NCBI GenBank assembly: GCA_013399695.1
Contig: VXAU01001252.1
Span: 687,744 to 751,743, forward strand
DNA: 64,000 nucleotides
Direction of reading: 5' to 3'
Origin: Formicarius rufipectus
Lineage: Eukaryota > Chordata > Aves > Passeriformes > Formicariidae
Made by a program: the position numbers and the translations under genes. Shown piece by piece: positions 60,489 to 64,000 of the stretch (position 1 is its first letter; each line of letters begins with the position of its first letter). Below the pieces are notes generated by a model. It was not told the origin of the DNA. It ran no database searches and saw nothing but the letters and a program-made list of their open reading frames with translations.

Positions 60489-63400
60489 AAACTGGTGAGC
60501 CCCAGCAGACAGACACCATTATTGCTCTGATAAAACACAGTGCCACATGCAGCTGTTTAATTAGGTATTGATATCAGCATTTGCTTCTATGGACACTGAT
60601 AATAACCCCATTTGCATTTTCGTGTATGTACTTTCATGTATATATGTAAATCTGACCTGCAATAAATATTTAATTTCTTTTATGCATTCCTAATTTACTT
60701 TAATGCCTGTTACCAAACTTCTAGAAACACAAATGGCTTCTTTTTGCGAGCAAGATATGTCAAGTGTAGCACATTTACATTTCTCAGGTTTTCTAGCTAC
60801 TCTTAGTGAGGCAAACTTTTGCACAGAGACTTAACAATCTCACAGCAATCTTAGAACCATTTCAAAACATGCCTATGGTTATCCTATTATCATACAAGCT
60901 TGCAATGACAAAATTATCTGAGTGTAAGTCTGCAGTGACCCTCTGGAAGGCAATATCATTCTAATGTGAGTTTATATGAGTAAAATGAATTCAGCAAAAA
61001 CACACACCGTGTTTGAATTTCGGTGTAGAGCCCTGATGAAATGATAAAATCAAGTTCACCGTTATGCTAAATTATGAGATGCAAGCATAGGATGTGAAGA
61101 GCTACAATCAGAAGACTTGTAGCAAGAGCGATGTAAAATACAAAGGGGTTCAAGTAGGTCCAGAATGAAAGTCTAACCAGTTTGCAGAAAAAAATCTCAA
61201 CAGACTTGTTCAGGTGTGATCTGTCTGGAAGGGTGCAGCAATAACACCAGAACCTGCCCAGAAGGCCAGGGACCAACCCAGAAATAGAGCCCAACACTTC
61301 TGCTCTGCTACCAGTTGTGTCACCTCCCACCCATCGGCACCTTCCTCATCATCTGCAAATCCTAAACCACTTTAAACCTTCCACCAACACATTCATGATT
61401 ACTCTTTATCATGCCTTCTAACACTCAAAAGGGCAATGCAAAATCAGCACTGAATTAATTGATTTATTACTTAAAAGAGAGGAGATGAATACTTGAGCAA
61501 CTCCCAGAAAGAGTCATGCACTCTTTGGATCTTGCCTCATCCTGCATGAGCAGAGCAGACCCAAAGTCTGGGATCCCATTTGGTGACTTTGAGCAAGGAT
61601 GCAGCAATCTTTCCTCATGGACACAGATATGTTCCCCTATGCCTGATTTGGATTTTTATCTAGCTTAACACTGTTATCTTTGCTCCCCCAGCACACATTA
61701 CATCATCTGGGGCACCTGGGCACTGCTGAGGTGAAAGGCTGAGGGGAGACCACCAGCCAGCACCCCCGGGGAGCCACCTCAGCTTCTGGAGGCTCCTTGT
61801 GCAGGAAACACAAGTACATGGTGCAATATTTTGGCCAGTGATGGGTGGAATCATTCTCAGCCAGCAATAAATATATAAAGTCAGGTATTGAGCCTGCACT
61901 AGTCACTAAGCTACATCCTTTTTTATAATCAGTGGAGACTATAAATCCCATTCATTTGACCAATGCTAAGACTCTGTCTTAGCAGAAACTGCCCTGTTTC
62001 ACTCCACTGACTTTAAAGGGTAACTAGCTCAGACTTAATTGTCTAACTTTTAGACATCAAAGTCAAGGAAGATTAATATTATCTACCCAATATTCCATGG
62101 ATGTCAAGCTGAAATGAGCAAAAAAAATAAGGAGAGACTAGTCAAACTATTTCCCCTTTTGATAATTAGGAACTGCAAGATGTTTACTTACCGAATATGC
62201 CTTTCAGAAATAACTTCAATAAATCTGTGAAGCTGTCAACTATTGCAGATGTTTTGTATCTACATCTGTAGGGATTTCATAACACTTATTAAAAACTTTC
62301 ATACATCTAGCTTGGGAAAGCCCTTCTGGATGAAAAGATGGATAGCCAGGGATAGCCTCTTCTTCTCAAGCCTTCTGAATACTTTTGGGTTAGAAAGTAT
62401 GTTTTAATGCTTTGAACCTGATCTGCCTATGTAGTCTTGAAGTAAACAGAAGGGAGTGTCCATAAACCCTACTGCTATAATTATCTGGCATCAGTGGTCA
62501 TATCTGGGATGAACCACTTGAAGTCCCTCACAACCTGTCTTACAGGTAACAGCTGTCTGAAAGACTCTGGGAGAGTTCCCTGAGTGTCATTAGACCCTTA
62601 TGAGGGAAAGATGAATTGGATATATTCAAGGAGAGTGGCTTGAGACCTGACAGATGCAAGTTTGTTAAGAACAGGCCAAACACCCAGTTTCTTGCATCCC
62701 AGTGATTTTCCCAGCCAACCAACACAGGGCAGTAAGAGAAAATCAAGGAAAGCTTTCCTATGTTATGGCTTTTGCAAGTGTCTCAAAGTGATTGACAGTG
62801 TTCATATTCTCATTATGGCATCTGCAGATAATGAGGTACCGAGGCACAGGAATATCCACTGCTTGAGCATGCCAGGAATATTATCACTGACGTTTGAGCA
62901 AAAACATTGCAATTCCACACAATACCTCTACATCTTCGAAACGTCAAAACACAGCCAGATGCTGGAGCCATGGCTGCTGAAATCACATGGGTTAGCTGGT
63001 ATATCTTAAGAATTATTATAGATGTAAGATACCCATTTAGCCACTCAGGGTTGTGGGGTTTAGTTCTGTAGCTAACAGTAGGCTCCCCCAGAATTTAAAG
63101 ACTCTCTCCCTCTTTTCCTTCAGCAATCTTCATAATTTTCTATAAATAAGGATCAAAAACTTTCAAGAGCTGTGAGAAAGATTTTTCTGAGTCAAGGAGG
63201 GAGCCTCATATTTCTAAGCTAAATGGCAGCTAAAACAACTTGCTCAAGGGAATGCGGCAGATAATGTGCAGCCTCAGACAGCTGAGATGGTCCTGCAACT
63301 GATGGTTCAGGGTTAACTCTGCCATCAACCTACTAGAGTGTGACCTTTGGCATGTTACTTCGCCACAACATCACTCTCCTGGCACTGGTGCACATCATCT

Positions 63401-64000
63401 GGCGAGTTCCCTGGCTCTGACCCAAGTGTTCTTCACCCTGAGTTGGAGATGGAAGGGAAGGACAGGCAGACAGAATAATCACACACAAGTGCACGTGCCC
63501 ACAACTGAGCTGCAGGATGTGTCTATAGGTCCAGCTTCTAAACACACTAAGTTGTAGAACAAGTCTTGAAATCTGGAAATTAGGCAGAGAAATTCCTTTA
63601 AAATTCGGTTCCTGGAAGGTGTAGAGGTCACATCCAGGAAATTCAGTGCTGTCAGCATCAACAAGGTTGCTGCAGCTGTGCTGGGCAGAGCACAGGGCAC
63701 TGAGTGAGCAAGCAGCTCCACCCTGCCTTAGGGAAAATGCTCTGAATGCATAACAGAACAATGATGGAAACACGCACCTTCTTTGCTCCTGTCCTCCCTC
63801 TCTTGGCAGCGGACTGTAGGGGAGGAGAGGGAACTGCCAGCACCTACTGCTCCCTCACCCCTGAGCTGTGTGAGATGCTGATGCTGGGATTTCTGCCTCA
63901 ACCAACTACACCTTCCCCATTGTCACTGTTTTTATTGCCTTGGCAGGATCCTCATGACTTTTTCTTGGTTTTGAACACAGGCCTGGCATAGGTGGCCTTA
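60489..64000. other. Unique sequence, no gene found
   Basis: The longest frame is 146 codons on the minus strand (63333-63773), overlapped by two other open minus-strand frames in different registers. This is the pattern of locally GC-rich non-coding DNA. No transposon, RNA gene or notable repeat is recognised. Confidence 0.5.

Noticed and set aside
63333..63773. 146-codon open frame (-)
   Set aside because: Three minus-strand registers are open at once here, which points to composition rather than coding.
1..64000. tRNA, snRNA, known microRNA, mitochondrial insertion, telomeric or satellite arrays, CRISPR
   Set aside because: I looked for tRNA T-loop cores, a few common microRNA seeds and tandem arrays on both strands and found none. 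CRISPR arrays are not expected in a vertebrate genome, and no spaced repeats were seen.

Overview
The window looks like a stretch of bird nuclear DNA. Three fragments end in the 3' tail typical of avian CR1 LINEs, and one 926-bp solo LTR is of a kind I recognise from bird genomes. The background is AT-rich, CpG-poor and low in repeats. Recognised interspersed repeats total about 1.5 kb of 64 kb. Species and chromosome cannot be told from the sequence, and no flanking gene is visible.

I find no protein-coding gene that I can support. The longest open frames (191, 179, 170, 151, 146 and 141 codons) are what chance gives in 64 kb. Two of them lie inside the LTR, and none has a recognisable domain. 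I also recognise no tRNA, rRNA, snRNA or known microRNA, and no processed pseudogene. The window is best read as intergenic, or as a very large intron, in a gene-poor region.

Layout. Bases 1-3050 are AT-rich unique sequence. A GC-richer patch follows (3051-3470), then a poly(A) run broken by a 25-N assembly gap (3826-3899) and a TG/TA low-complexity tract (5131-5234). Bases 5235-16100 are unique sequence with a perfect 24-bp palindrome at 7520-7543, a long poly(T) at 9392-9433 and a poly(A) at 10532-10553. Bases 16100-16900 are the most regulatory-looking block: homeodomain-type sites, then a small CpG cluster, then RFX-type X-box sites. The solo LTR lies at 27122-28047 between perfect 5-bp target duplications. 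A second regulatory candidate is at 30690-30930. CR1 fragments are at 37165-37340 (+), 42298-42410 (-) and 60231-60488 (+). A near-perfect 28-bp palindrome lies at 42475-42502. Simple repeats include an A/C-only tract at 44289-44393, a perfect (CAAAA)17 array at 46391-46475 and a CA array at 53222-53263. Further regulatory candidates are near 47540, 50800 and 52680.

No previously undescribed system is evident. The observations most worth testing are the 16.1-16.9 kb block, the 30.7-30.9 kb block with its grainyhead-type site, and the two long palindromes. Conservation cannot be judged from one sequence, so every regulatory call here rests on motif content and CpG retention only.
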